DNA of 64,000 bases, taken from the NCBI GenBank assembly GCA_031308135.1, contig JAHLJT010003656.1, forward strand, positions 48,148,335-48,212,334, read 5' to 3'. This stretch comes from Acheta domesticus. Its lineage: Eukaryota; Arthropoda; Insecta; Orthoptera; Gryllidae. The position numbers and the translations under genes were made by a program. Positions 22,743-33,496 of this stretch are shown in pieces; the first letter of the stretch is position 1, and each line of letters begins with the position of its first letter. Under the pieces are notes generated by a model. That model had not been told where the DNA came from. It ran no database searches and saw nothing but the letters and a program-made list of their open reading frames with translations.

Positions 22743-23120
22743 ATGTTTTTAAAACTCGATGAGAGCTGGCATTCCTCTTTTGAGAATCATGGTTATCACG
22801 CGGTCCATGCAGTTGTCTTAGTTTTGTCCGCAAATCTACTGAAATTGTTTCAATATTGCGGATCAGTTTCGGTCTCCAATGTTAGCACCGAAAGAATTTT
22901 CAGTATTACGAAAAATGTTTGGACCAACAAACGCAACAACGAATGGAGGTTGGGTCAGTTCGAAGCTAGCTGTACATTTTTTAACATTCCGTATAAGCGT
23001 ACGGAAGTTACGGAATTATTCAGGAAGATTTATAACGTTGTGAAAGCTACTAAACCAACCACGTTATCCAAAGATAAGTTTAATGAAACCGGCAATTGTG
23101 ATGTTAACGTTAAATTATAA
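22743..23120 (+). pseudogene. hAT transposase C-terminal fragment, copy 2
   Basis: A 125-codon frame includes VSNVSTERIFSITKNVW and TNKRNNEWRLGQFE, matching copy 1 and the hAT dimerisation domain, followed by a lysine-rich tail. The catalytic core is absent, so it cannot be an active transposase. A third version with a central deletion is at 59480-59700. Similarity continues past the stop to the right terminal repeat near 23285. Confidence 0.7.
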
Positions 23121-23290
23121 ATTGACTACTACACCATTATTCCAAGATCATAAAACATTAAAGCAGGTGATTGTTATGACAATAAATGAAAATGTGTGTT
23201 CAAAAAGATAACTGTCTTATCTTACTACTCATTCCCCCTCCCCGGTTCACTATTTTCTGAAGACATATCTGACAACTCTACAACCTGCAG

Positions 23291-24370
23291 ATCTCTCATT
23301 GAGGGTTACATTCCGTGACGTCAAAGCTAACGGATTCTGGAATAATCAATATCGAGTGATGCACTGAAATAGCGAGGTTGGATTGGGTTAAGAGAAAAGT
23401 ACATTCTAATTTAATTTTCATTCTCGTACGTCATATTTATTTGCGAAAGTATACTAACATGCAAACAAAAGTTCATATCGTGAAAACCTGTATACTTTTC
23501 CACACTTGTGCAATGTTATAAAAATTAACAATAACTGTATATAGTAATGAAAGTCCTTGTCTACACCATTGTTTGAAATTGGTAATATTCCTTAGCATCA
23601 CTGCAGTTGTGTTCCTGAGGGATATGCAGCATGTTCGAAATCTTACAATATAATATATTAGGTAAGTATGCTTTGTTAATGTTTTTAAGCAATTTTTTAG
23701 TGTTTTTAAGCACGTAGGACCACATACGCGACACATTGCCGTTCGGAATACATTTGTTTCTGTCAATGAAAATAATCGTGTTAGTAATAATTGTGTAGGA
23801 AATAATTTTAAAATTATTTTTAATAGCAACAATTATAACATTTATAATTATAATATTAATAATTTGTACAGTATTTGAGTAACTGCGAGTGTCCGTTCGA
23901 CGGCCGTGACTCTCACTCACGGTTAGACCACTTCCCGTCCACTAATTGAGACACATGAGGTGGCGTTCTAGGTCCCCCGGTGGGGAACTGATAATTTGTT
24001 TTCGGATCCGGCCAAAACAATCTAAGACCTTTCCAAACGTGTTTTGCGTGATTTAACGCTGCGATAGTATCGGGTAGATCGGGAATTAAACCAACGCCAC
24101 CTTCATAGATTTATGTATGTGGCATTGATTAAACACGAGTACCCAGGGGTAATTTTCACTTCACGACATCATAATTTTCGTCCATGGGAATAGCAACACT
24201 GATTGTTTCCAACTCTAAATGCAACACAGAGCGAATCGCACAACAGATTTGTCAATTCATGTCCCATATGGAGGTAGCATGCAAGGCTATTAGGTGTTGG
24301 GAATTTTTGAATAGGAGTGTAACATTATCAGATACGACTATTCATTGTTGGGTCCAGTGCCAGATGTATA
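23291..24370. other. Unassigned AT-rich sequence
   Basis: Two overlapping 119-codon minus frames (23473-23832 and 23561-23920) are AT-driven, mutually overlapping and without recognisable domains. Nothing else was identified. Confidence 0.35.
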
Positions 24371-24545
24371 AGAACTTTTTGCATGAATATTTAGATGCGA
24401 TTTTTAACAAGTCCTTCACATTTTTTAAGTTAAAGTGCATTCGTCACGTGTCCGTGAAATTGTCTTTCTTTAGAGCCCTCATTTATAAAAGAAATGGTTA
24501 CGGGTGATAGCCGCAAACGGTATCTTTACTACTGGAATTAAATGG
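24371..24545 (+). repeat. Interspersed repeat shared with 62302-62480
   Basis: About 170 bp align with 62302-62480: TATTTAGATGC, then CGTGTCCGTGAAATTGTCTTT (here) against GTTTCCGTGAAATTCTCTTT, then CTCATTTATAAA. The 107-codon frame ending at 24507 runs into this repeat and is not credible as a gene. The family is unknown. Confidence 0.6.
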
Positions 24546-24669
24546 AAAACGATGAAGACATAAATATACTCAAGTACGTTTTCTCAAAAATATGAGTAGT
24601 TTTTGCGTAATTTTGTGTGGAATATAGATAGTTTTGAAAATTTTTAAACATTTTTTCTCAAAAATATTT

Positions 24670-24726
24670 TCTCTCTCCCGGTCAGAAGCACTGCTGTGAT
24701 ATCATTTCATACATTGAGTCACCTCC
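24670..24726 (-). repeat. SINE-A head fragment
   Basis: CCCGGTCAGAAGCACTGCTG and the following GTGATATCATTT...GAGTCACCTCC match the outer head of SINE-A at 38.4 kb. About 55 bp remain. Confidence 0.45.
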
Positions 24727-26252
24727 CCAGAGCTGCTGGTTGAGCCAGCCCGACGGCGGAGCAGGCGCTCTGGCGTACCGGCTCTAGTATAGTGAAAGCA
24801 AGCTGCACGCGAGCAACTATAGCCGGCCATCGCGGGTAATCTGTCCGGAAGCCGTGGTATTGATCAATTCTGGTCTAGCTGATCGTAACGAACAGGATGT
24901 TTTAACTAACGAAGTTTATCTACGAGTAGCAAACACCTCTGAATGTGTGCCCGCCTCTCAGTTTAAAGCACACACACACGATAGCGTTTACCGCTTCAGC
25001 AGCGAAACGCGCGGAAATGCCCCTCTCCGAAAAAAAAAAAAATCGCCCGCCGCATCTCAGCACTTGGCAAGAAAACAGGCCCATAAGAATGAATATTAAT
25101 GGAAATCCAATAGTAGTTAGATCGGTGTTACCTATTCCAACATGCGCAAGCTCTATTCCATTTGGCCTCGCAGTGTCCTGGGTGTGCGGGCACCGTTCGG
25201 GGGCTGGCCGCGTGCCATGATGACTTCCTTTCTCTCTCTCTCTGCCCTTTTATTCATTCGCTCGGCTTCCGTCGCAGCGTCGGCCGCTCTGCCTTCCGTT
25301 CCCGCAACGAGGTCTCGTACACTTGCGAGATGTCTCCGAACAGCCACTGGATCGCTCCTTTGTATTTAGGTCAACGGTTCTCGTATAACTTCACTCGAAA
25401 GAAACGTCGATGTCTACTAAGTATTGTGGGAAAGTGTCTTAATAATGGGAGTTATAGGGGCAAGTATTTGGAGAACAAATAAACTCAATTGTCTCTCTTA
25501 TTAATTGTTATGAAACCAGTAAGTGCATTGAAACGATAAAAAAACATGTTTTTCAAGAACGGTTCTATATTCTGGAGTGAACAGGCTATGAATTGTGTGA
25601 ATCGATTTTTGATTTGATTTATTTTCGTCAAAAGACACTAAAATTGAATGTGATATATGGTAGCGAAGTATAAATCTGCGCATGCTTTCTTGAGCTCCAG
25701 AATCCCTTTGCCGCCTATTTACAGTACGTAGTTACATGACGAATAAAAGAACCAACAAAGGAAAGTTAGCAACTATAAATAAATAAAACTGTAAATGTTT
25801 GCTTCCAAGCAATAGAAAACGTATTTGCATCGGTAAACCAACTACATATTTAATTTTTTGGATTCCTAACAATGTTGCTACAACTAGCAAAAGGAGAGCT
25901 CCAAAACACGTATTGAAGTCAAACATTTCCTACATGACAGAAAATAAAATAAGCAACTTCAAAATTGCAAAAAAGGAAATATTTCAAAAGTACAAAATTG
26001 AAGAGATTTTTCTTGCTTTGAACAAAATCTGTTGTAAAAATTATATCTTAAAAAATACCATGTGTAACTTTTTGAAGAAACGAGAAATTTTCACGTATTT
26101 TCTGAAATTAAAATTAAAGCAAATTATAAAAAGAAGGTTTTCTAAAAAACGCTTCAATTTTTTCTTTATTTTTTTCGCGCATAATACAAGGGACGCTCAA
26201 AAGTGGCAGAGGTATCACTTTCGTTGATCTCTCAGAATTTTTGAAAATGGCA
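24727..26252. other. Unassigned sequence
   Basis: Contains a GC-rich patch at 25140-25320 with overlapping short frames, and an AT-rich lysine-heavy frame of 142 codons at 25799-26227. None shows a known domain. Part of 25800-25845 weakly resembles 59225-59265, suggesting an old repeat. Confidence 0.35.
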
Positions 26253-26573
26253 TGTTGGAAATATTGGGTTGAGACAATTAGATATTTAAGTGTCGAGTCC
26301 AGTTGGTGCGTCAGAGCAGTTGGCTTGGTATAGAGTGTGGCGTCGTAGACAATGGGCCAATGAGTGGTACCGTTAGGCCTGTGAAAGGCTACAGGCGGAA
26401 GCGGGGAGACAAAGGCGGAGGCTGGCGCAGACAGCGTGGCAGGGCCAAAAATACCTCTTGAATGGCTAAGTGCGAGTCTTGAGTCTCCAGCCTCCGGAAG
26501 CTAGCCGGCGAGCCTACTCGTCGACTGTATGGGACAGACCCGGCAAAACACGAGAGGTGGTGGTGACAGGCCC

Positions 26574-26612
26574 CGGGTATAAAAATGCGGCGCCGGGCGC
26601 GTCGCGTTCTCA
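26574..26612 (+). promoter_or_regulatory. Candidate TATA-type Pol II promoter, possibly in a solo LTR
   Basis: GGGTATAAAAATGCGGCG at 26576-26593 is a good TATA box, with TCTCATAAG about 30 bp downstream as a possible start. The surrounding 26253-26960 block (GC-rich upstream, AT-rich T-run end) resembles an LTR layout, but I could not find a second copy, a clear target duplication or an adjacent coding region. Confidence 0.25.
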
Positions 26613-26978
26613 TAAGTTTTGCATCGGAGACGAGAGTACGTAGGTACGGGGAGAGAAGAGTTTGGGTGGGTGCATCTAGGAACGCGGTCCGCCGGACGGC
26701 GACCGGTTATTTTTTCTTTTGGCGTCAAGCCATGTGACGGTACGGTCAGGGGACTAGGTCCGACAGCGCGTCGCTTTTCTGCGGTAGTGCAGGGTTGCTG
26801 GGCTATATAGGCCTAGGGACGGTCGCGGTATGCGGCTAAGGGAGAGAAAAGGTTGCCGGAAGTATACTTAAACTATTATGTAAAATTGTAAATATTTTTC
26901 TTTTGTAAATACATTTAATATTTTATTTTGAAGTCGTCTGTGTGTATTCCACTACGTCACAAGAGGTAAGGCGCAAGG

Positions 26979-27005
26979 CGAGAGGATCGAGTCTCGATCC
27001 TCTCG
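26979..27005. repeat. Perfect 13-bp palindrome with 1-nt centre
   Basis: CGAGAGGATCGAG (26979-26991) is followed by T and then the exact reverse complement. It could extrude as a tight hairpin or serve as a dimeric binding site. It follows the putative LTR-like block. Confidence 0.8.
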
Positions 27006-28480
27006 GAGAAAATATTGCTGGTTGAAAACACTTTTGCAGGTTCACGAAGTAGTATATTATTGTGGAGCATTTATAAAAGATGAGAGAAAGTATTGCTTTT
27101 GTAGCACCACTTGTTCTGAATTGTGATTGGTAGTGGTTGAGTTTTAATTGCACGCCTGCAATTAATATAGTGACTGTTTTACTCATGTCTCTCCGTGTCG
27201 TAAGTAACCAAAGCTTCCATTTCAAATGCTTTCACGGAATACCAAGACATGAAAAACTGAACTTCCTTAATAATTTAAGGAATAACAACTTTAATAATTG
27301 TGTTTTTTATAAATGTTCTTGTCACTAGCTTTGTTATAATTGTTTTTTGAAAGTTTTATTACATAGAATCGAAACATGGTTGAAATCATTTTCTGCTTTA
27401 AACTGTTTACTTCATATTTTACTTGATTGTAAGGAGGCAGTGAGAGCTCAGAGCTGAATGAAAGTTTTGTATATTCCGATAGGAATTTTGATAATTTCTG
27501 TGATTTTAATGATCCATTCGATTAATATAATGTATTAATTCGTGAAATAGTCATACTAAATATTACTCGAAGTGATATTACTTATGATAATCGGCGATTT
27601 TAATTGAATTAATGAGATTTTAAGTAAGTAAGTAAGATATTTAATTTACTAAACGAAAAGTCGGCAAGCCCTTGACAGCGTGTTGTGGAAAGTCGTGCAG
27701 AAATCATAGAGGCCATGTAAACATGACTTTTGGCTTCGTATACTTTTTGCTTAGGATCTTGAAGTTTCTATACAGTTTCTATATGAGAAGCTGCACGAAA
27801 ACTATACCATGTAAAAAGCCTTAAGACTTCTTCAGAAACATTTTCCTCTCCTCTTCTGGACCCATTTGCATCTGCTTAGGTATCCTTATCTTCGTGTGCT
27901 TATTCTCTCACCCCCCTCTACCTTTTAAGAAGGATTAAGTCTTCTTTAAACGAAAGTTTGCCACCGAAGCAAAAAGACGAAACTATTTTCTCACAATTCA
28001 ATATTTCCACTGGTAATCCTAAGATTACGTGCTGTTGGAAAATGAGAGAAGGAAAGTGAAAAGAAAGACGAAAGCCTCAACTAAAATAATTGAGAATATC
28101 ACAAGACAACATATTATTTCATGTTCCCAGACTTTAAGAATTTCATTGATTTCAGACAAAGAGTACACAATATTTTTAGCAAGGGCTATAGGACGTAAAT
28201 TAGCAAGGTCAGATTTGTCGAATAAAATAGCCCAGATGAATAGAGACAGAGAGATTAAAAATATTAGTGCGTTTATCAAACACTGACAAATAACACCAAC
28301 ACAAAACACATTGCGCTAATTAATGCAACCTTCAGAACTTCTATACCGTGGCGATCGTCAAGCATACACTTACTAATTTTCTCAGCATTTAGTAACATTT
28401 CACATTTTTAGCATTTGATTTTTGCATTTTGTTCATTTTTAGTCCCGCTTTTCTATCTTCCCTGTTGAGATCATCGAGCA
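27006..28480. other. Unassigned AT-rich sequence
   Basis: No gene recognised. Frames at 28025-28309 (-) and 28029-28286 (+) overlap on opposite strands and lack known domains. A short TAAG repeat lies at about 27625-27641. Confidence 0.35.
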
Positions 28481-28890
28481 TCATCTGTAGTTTATGGCTT
28501 GAGGTGGCGAATGTCGTTGCAGTTTCCCAATGTAGTCTGCAAAACGTACGTTAGTCAGATTTCTTCCGTTGATGTTTATCCAATAGTTGATCCATTTCAT
28601 TTTCCTGAATATATCTTCTAGGAGGCTTGTAAATATCTTCGGTGACATTGGGTCACCTTGTCTGACTTCCCGCTGCAATTGGAACATGTCTCCTTCTATG
28701 CCCATCTTTATTTTTGCTGTACTATTTCATTATAATTTCTACAAAAGTCTTGAGTATTTTCACGGGACTCTCTGGGTTTATAATGCTTTGAATGTGGGGA
28801 CATTTTCTAGACTGTCGAATGCTTTTCGAAAGTCTACGAACGCTATATACAACTTCAAATCGTATCATCAACTTCGAATCAATGTCAGTG
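28481..28890 (-). pseudogene. RTE-clade LINE reverse transcriptase relic
   Basis: On the minus strand, 28885-28820 encodes LYIAFVDFRKAFDSLEN, the catalytic Asp-containing motif of LINE reverse transcriptases. After a frame change, 28705-28481 encodes EVRQGDPMSPKIF, a LLEDIF helix, NINGRNLTNVRFADY and stops. The expected second catalytic box (FADD) reads FADY. Endonuclease and 3' parts are absent. It is closely related to the fragment at 21930-22445. The upstream edge abuts GC-rich sequence leading into the 14-bp array. Confidence 0.85.
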
Positions 28891-29075
28891 AAACTGCACC
28901 TGACACGTTTGCACCCCACACCATCTGGATGACGATCACCTCTCCGATTTGCGCATCCGAGAAGCGGGTATTGCGCGCGCTCATGACGTCCGCCCACGCC
29001 ACGAGACGCGAGCGGTGCTAAGCCCTGCCCTAACGAAGGGCTCGGCCGGCGGCGGCGGCGGCCGCGCTCAGCGGC

Positions 29076-30760
29076 GAGCGGTGAACGGCGAGCGGTGAAC
29101 GGCGAGCGGTGAACGGCGAGCGGTGAACGGCGAGCGGTGAACGGCGAGCGGTGACGGCGAGCGGTGAACGGCGAGCGGTGAACGGCGAGCGGTGAACGGC
29201 GAGCGGTGAACGGCGAGCGGTGAACGGCGAGCGGTGAACGGCGAGCGGTGAACGGCGAGCGGTGAACGGCGAGCGGTGAACGGCGAGCGGTGAACGGCGA
29301 GCGGTGAACGGCGAGCGGTGAACGGCGAGCGGTGAACGGCGAGCGGTGAACGGCGAGCGGTGAACGGCGAGCGGTGAACGGCGAGCGGTGAACGGCGAGC
29401 GGTGAACGGCGAGCGGTGAACGGCGAGCGGTGAACGGCGAGCGGTGAACGGCGAGCGGTGAACGGCGAGCGGTCAACGGCGAGCGGTGAACGGCGAGCGG
29501 TGAACGGCGAGCGGTGAACGGCGAGCGGTGAACGGCGAGCGGTGAACGGCGAGCGGTGAACGGCGAGCGGTGAACGGCGAGCGGTGAACGGCGAGCGGTG
29601 AACGGCGAGCGGTGAACGGCGAGCGGTGAACGGCGAGCGGTGAACGGCGAGCGGTGAACGGCGAGCGGTGAACGGCGAGCGGTGAACGGCGAGCGGTGAA
29701 CGGCGAGCGGTGAACGGCGAGCGGTGAACGGCGAGCGGTGAACGGCGAGCGGTGAACGGCGAGCGGTGAACGGCGAGCGGTGAACGGCGAGCGGTGAACG
29801 GCGAGCGGTGAACGGCGAGCGGTGAACGGCGAGCGGTGAACGGCGAGCGGTGAACGGCGAGCGGTGAACGGCGAGCGGTCAACGGCGAGCGGTCAACGGC
29901 GAGCGGTCAACGGCGAGCGGTCAACGGCGAGCGGTCAACGGCGAGCGGTCAACGGCGAGCGGTCAACGGCGAGCGGTGAACGGCGAGCGGTGAACGGCGA
30001 GCGGTGAACGGCGAGCGGTCAACGGCGAGCGGTCAACGGCGAGCGGTCAACGGCGAGCGGTCAACGGCGAGCGGTCAACGGCGAGCGGTCAACGGCGAGC
30101 GGTCAACGGCGAGCGGTCAACGGCGAGCGGTCAACGGCGAGCGGTCAACGGCGAGCGGTCAACGGCGAGCGGTGAACGGCGAGCGGTGAACGGCGAGCGG
30201 TGAACGGCGAGCGGTGAACGGCGAGCGGTGAACGGCGAGCGGTGAACGGCGAGCGGTGAACGGCGAGCGGTGAACGGCGAGCGGTGAACGGCGAGCGGTG
30301 AACGGCGAGCGGTGAACGGCGAGCGGTGAACGGCGAGCGGTGAACGGCGAGCGGTGAACGGCGAGCGGTGAACGGCGAGCGGTGAACGGCGAGCGGTGAA
30401 CGGCGAGCGGTGAACGGCGAGCGGTGAACGGCGAGCGGTGAACGGCGAGCGGTGAACGGCGAGCGGTGAACGGCGAGCGGTGAACGGCGAGCGGTGAACG
30501 GCGAGCGGTGAACGGCGAGCGGTGAACGGCGAGCGGTGAACGGCGAGCGGTGAACGGCGAGCGGTGAACGGCGAGCGGTGAACGGCGAGCGGTGAACGGC
30601 GAGCGGTGAACGGCGAGCGGTGAACGGCGAGCGGTGAACGGCGAGCGGTGAACGGCGAGCGGTGAACGGCGAGCGGTGAACGGCGAGCGGTGAACGGCGA
30701 GCGGTGAACGGCGAGCGGTGAACGGCGAGCGGTGAACGGCGAGCGGTCAACGGCGAGCGA
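29076..30760 (+). repeat. Minisatellite, 14-bp unit, about 120 copies
   Basis: The unit GAGCGGTGAACGGC is repeated nearly perfectly. It is itself two related 7-mers (GAGCGGT and GAACGGC). A single G-to-C variant (GGTCAAC) appears once near 29473, then as 7 consecutive units from 29880, 3 normal units, 11 variant units ending near 30160, and once at the right edge. One unit near 29150 is 13 bp. The period makes long frames in several phases (386, 201 and 148 codons), which are artefacts. Confidence 0.97.
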
Positions 30761-30764
30761 GAAA

Positions 30765-31430
30765 AAAATTCGTTGCTTGGCCGTGGTATCTAAAAAGTGG
30801 ATATATACAGTTACTAAATTAAGAAAAAATCCCCTAGCACGTAGTGTATCCTGAATCCCAGTTTTGTAATTTCTTCATTCCGAAAAACCAATTGAAAGCA
30901 AAACGTCCGTCCGTCCGTCCGTCCGTCCGTCCGTCCGTCCGTCCGTCCGTCTGTCCGTCCGTCTGTCCGTCCGTCTGTCCGTCCGTCTCTCCGTCCGTCT
31001 GTCTGTCTGTCCGTCTGTCTGTCTGTCCGTCCGTCGGACCGGAATTGTATGTGAACTAGCGCCTAAACTGTGCACACTATTTTTTCCAAATTGAAGAAAT
31101 CCCTCTCCATCTGACCTCAGTCGAAGCTCAGAGATTTTGAAAAACATTCATTAATTTTTGGGGGTACCTTAAATGAAGCCCCCGGAGATTTTCAAAATTT
31201 TCTCACAAACGGCTCCAAATTTTTGTTTTAAATTGTCTGTAGGAATACAGTAAAATATACTTATTAAGGTGGCGTAGGTCCGATTTTCACTGTTAACATT
31301 GAATTTTCTTTGGCCTCTTCCTACAACTACAAAATTAAAGATAGACATTTTTCCTTCAAATAAAATTTGTTTTCTAAAGTTAGTTATTTCATTAAGGCCA
31401 TGTAAATTTTATTTAATTAGTGAATCAGAA
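30765..31430 (+). mobile_element. Helitron-like (GTCY-type) element, 5' portion
   Basis: 30805-30905 (AAATTAAGAAAAAATCCCCT, then CCCAGTTTT, then CAATTGAAAG) matches 48880-48975. An embedded GTCC microsatellite follows, and then a body matching 49060-49420 (ATGAAGCCCCCGGA, GGTCCGATTTTCAC). The copy is cut off near 31430, where the 21-bp array starts; the CTAG 3' end is missing. Confidence 0.75.
30904..31038 (+). repeat. (GTCC/GTCT)n microsatellite inside the Helitron-like element
   Basis: About 33 tetranucleotides of the form GTCY: pure GTCC in the first half and mixed GTCC/GTCT after about 30950. Equivalent shorter tracts sit at the same internal position at 48976-49030 and, reversed, at 35795-35815, so the microsatellite is part of the element. 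Confidence 0.95.
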
Positions 31431-31439
31431 ATGGAAGTA

Positions 31440-32107
31440 GTGAACAGTTCATTCAAATAGCAAACAGTTCACTCGACTAGTGAACAGCTCACACGAATAG
31501 TGAACAGTTCACTCGAATAGTGAACAGCTCACACGAATAGTGAACAGTTCACTCGAATAATGAAACAGTTCACTCGAATAGTGAAATAGTTCACTCGAAT
31601 AGTGAAATAGTTCACTCGAATAGTGAAATAGTTCACTCGAATAGTGAAATAGTTTACTCGAATAGTGAAATAGTTAACTCGGATAGTGAAATAGTTAACG
31701 CGTATAGTGAAATAGTTAACTCGAATAGTGAAATAGTTAACTCGAATAGTGAAATAGTTAACTCGAATAGTGAAATAGTTAACTCAAATAGTGAAATAGT
31801 TAACTCGAATAGTGAAATAGTTAACTCGAATAGTGAAATAGTTAACTCGAATAGTGAAATAGTTAACTCGAATAGTGAAATAGTTAACTCGAATAGTGAA
31901 ATAGTTAACTCGAATAGTGAAATAGTTAACTCGAATAGTGAAATAGTTAACTCGAATAGTGAAATAGTTAACTCGAATAGTGAAATAGTTAACTCGAATA
32001 GTGAAATAGTTAACTCGAATAGTGAAATAGTTAACTCGAATAGTGAAATAGTTAACTCGAATAGTGAAATAGTTCACTCGAATAGTGAAACAGTTCACTC
32101 GAATAGC
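31440..32107 (+). repeat. Minisatellite, 20-21 bp dyad unit, about 32 copies
   Basis: Outer units have the form GTTCACTCGAATAGTGAAC, in which GTTCACT and AGTGAAC are exact reverse complements. Inward, units gain one A (21 bp), then change C to T (GTGAAATAG), then C to A (GTTAACTCG); the central block from about 31680 to 32060 is nearly uniform, and the right edge returns to older forms. The 21-bp period yields a 158-codon minus frame with a 7-residue repeat, an artefact. Confidence 0.96.
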
Positions 32108-33490
32108 GAACATCTGGGAACTCTGGAACGGAGGCCGCCTGCACTCCGGTGTGATTCCGCGAACCAGGAAGGCCGGTGGGGGTCGGGCCGCTTCGGCAGC
32201 TGATGCGGTGTGGGGCGGGGCGGGCAACGATAATTCCCTCCCGATCCCTTTGTAATCCATCTGCTCTGATCTTACCCCGCTCGGCGCGAGATTTCCCCTC
32301 CGATTGCGTGCTTGAGGCCGCTAGGTCGCTTGGAACAGTCGCGTATCGATTCCATTTCGGAGGGCACCGGCGGACCCCGCAATCGATTGCAGTACAATAA
32401 AGATTTTTTGTGTATTCAAAAACTAATGATTACATCTCGAATTTTAGAACAAATGCCTGTTTAGTTCCCTTAGATTGTGGAAAATAATGGCAGATGTTTA
32501 CGAATTGAAAAAATTGAAAAAATATCTACTGAAAGCATCTAATAGTGCCTAAAATGTCCTAAAAGAGCTGTTGATGCCCATTTTGATATTTTTTGCCTAA
32601 ATTTGCCTAAAACAAGTAATTTTGAAGAATTATCATATTTGTATTACTATTTTTTAAAAATATTTATACCAAAATGCAAATACATTCTCGAATTTCCCGA
32701 AAGGCAAATATTACCTATCGACGAATGGGCACTGTCGACTAAGCACCGATATATCTCACTCAACATATTGAACATAAGGAACTTTACAAGTCAATATAAA
32801 GAGGATATTTCCCGCTCCGCCGACTAGCACTTACTTCTTAGGCAATTGCACCCTTTCCCTGCGCAGCTGCGCAGTTCACATGTTGAGACTTACCGCCATA
32901 GCAATTCGTCTAATATAGGCGAGGAGAACATTGTGCAGGCACAAGTGTAGTGTCGGAAAGGCGAATATTACAAAATAGCCCTAAGTCTTGAACCCCTAGA
33001 AAGTAAAAGCGATCATTTTGAGTTCTTTTTCTCTGTGTGAGTGTGGTTCGAGTCGAATCTTAATTATTTACTGTGCTACTAATTGTGAAAGTGAATAAAA
33101 TAATATGCTTGTAGCCACTCTCATAAATTTAAAAATAATTGACTTTCCTGAATAATAAATATGCCAAAATTACTTATTTTTGTGATCAGTTTTAAATGTC
33201 AGAAACATAACTTTTTATGTCTAATGATTTTTAAATACCTCATTTAATCATATTTCAGTGTATTTAATTACTACTGAATCACAGTATGTAATTATGGGTA
33301 TAAACACTTTTGTAAATGGTATAGAGTGCGGACTGATTGAACAATTTTTCAGTGTCCGCAATTTTTATCAGCTTCATAAAATGTGCTTTATTTTTGGCAC
33401 GAACTTTGTTCACACGGCTGTTAAATTTTAATTGTGTGTCATTTCTATGTCAACTCCCAGGGACGTATGGCAAAAGTTTACTTCGATTTT
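32108..33490. other. Unassigned sequence
   Basis: A GC-rich edge at 32110-32400 is followed by AT-rich DNA. A 74-codon frame at 32603-32827 has no recognised domain. No repeat boundaries found. Confidence 0.35.
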
Positions 33491-33496
33491 TCCCCT

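Larger units (their letters stand above)
21896..23290 (+). mobile_element. hAT-type relic complex containing an RTE fragment and a MITE
   Basis: The left end AGGGTTGCCAGTTGTTCACT at 21896 matches the reverse complement of the right ends near 23285 and 59862. Inside are an RTE-like fragment (split by the MITE at 21983-22338) and then two successive copies of a hAT transposase C-terminal region (22475-22610 and 22743-23120). The duplicated transposase ends suggest two partial copies side by side. Confidence 0.65.

Noticed and set aside
25799..26227. 142-codon lysine-rich frame
   Set aside because: AT-driven composition, no domain, and part of the sequence weakly recurs near 59.2 kb as a repeat.
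28722..29882. 386-codon open frame on the minus strand
   Set aside because: It is the 14-bp tandem array read in one of several open phases, running by chance into the RTE relic.
30145..30750. 201-codon repetitive frame
   Set aside because: Same 14-bp array; every third unit restores phase, so absence of stops carries no coding meaning.
29076..30760. CRISPR array
   Set aside because: Units are contiguous 14-mers without spacers, and the context is eukaryotic.
31784..32260. 158-codon frame with a 7-residue repeat
   Set aside because: 21 bp is a multiple of three, so the minisatellite stays open; there is no gene context.
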